DNA from: Anaerolineae bacterium
GTDB lineage: Bacteria; Chloroflexota; Anaerolineae; J102
NCBI GenBank assembly: GCA_026985975.1
Contig: JALSPL010000507.1
Coordinates: 1-7,202, forward strand
Length of the DNA stretch: 7,202 bases
Reading direction: 5' to 3'
Each line of letters begins with the position of its first letter. Positions within the stretch are counted from its first letter, which is position 1. The position numbers and the translations under genes were made by a program. Of this stretch, positions 7,155 to 7,202 are shown in pieces. The notes under the pieces are model-generated. The model was not told the DNA's origin. It ran no database searches and was given only the letters and a program-made list of their open reading frames with translations.

Positions 7155-7202
7155 AAATTCCGTAGAAATCGGCATGTTTTTCTCCGGCATGAACACCGCA
7201 TA

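Larger units (their letters stand above)
6985..7202. other. Noncoding AT-richer tail after the gene cluster
   Basis: These 218 bases carry no supportable gene on either strand. Composition changes at the stop of the last glycosyltransferase from GC-rich coding DNA to clearly AT-richer sequence. The stretch contains several small palindromes and the TCAAACGTCA repeat cluster, listed separately. I see no canonical intrinsic terminator (GC-rich hairpin followed by a T run), no tRNA and no convincing sigma-70 promoter. The cluster probably ends here, although no terminator can be pointed to. Confidence 0.75.

Noticed and set aside
7128..7177. Sigma-70 promoter using TTGACG at 7128-7133 or 7149-7154 as -35
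   Set aside because: At 17-base spacing the -10 positions read GACGAA and GCATGT, far from TATAAT. The TTGACG strings are explained by the repeat unit.
7189..7202. Start of a next gene at ATG 7189
   Set aside because: Only four codons are visible, and no ribosome binding site precedes them.

Overview
The window holds five tightly packed plus-strand genes that fill positions 12-6984, followed by a 218-base AT-richer tail with no gene and a cluster of inverted and tandem repeats. The DNA is GC-rich by eye. The most likely source is a Chloroflexota bacterium, of the Anaerolineae / Caldilineae / Ardenticatenia type. The main clue is the first protein: a secreted multidomain protein with a DNRLRE domain, a PTPTP linker, an SdrD-B-like domain and a terminal 'LYLPIITR' tail, an ending I associate with secreted Chloroflexota proteins. 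This assignment is inference from remembered protein style, not from a marker gene.

Layout. Positions 12-2561 encode a large exported serine esterase/alpha-beta hydrolase with an unrecognised N-terminal domain and several C-terminal beta-rich domains. Positions 2567-3265 encode a class I SAM-dependent methyltransferase. Positions 3262-4737 encode a Wzx/WzxC-like polysaccharide flippase of the MOP superfamily. Positions 4740-5798 and 5803-6984 encode two different GT-B glycosyltransferases. The junctions are 5 bases, a 4-base ATGA overlap, 2 bases and 4 bases, so this is almost certainly one transcript with coupled translation. None of the starts has a convincing Shine-Dalgarno sequence.

How the genes may work together. 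The set reads as part of a cell-surface or extracellular polysaccharide locus. The two cytoplasmic glycosyltransferases would extend a lipid-linked oligosaccharide, the methyltransferase may decorate or cap it, and the flippase would move it across the membrane. The exported esterase could act on the finished glycan outside the cell, for example by removing acyl groups, but its substrate cannot be read from sequence. No priming glycosyltransferase, Wzy polymerase or chain-length regulator is present, so the locus probably continues upstream.

The tail (6985-7202) contains overlapping copies of TCAAACGTCA and two inverted copies around a small hairpin. It looks like an intergenic palindromic or short-tandem-repeat element. 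I see no clearly new enzymatic system. The points most worth a second look are the domain architecture of the first protein, the degenerate SAM-binding loop of the methyltransferase, the first glycosyltransferase lacking the EX7E pair, and the terminal repeat cluster.
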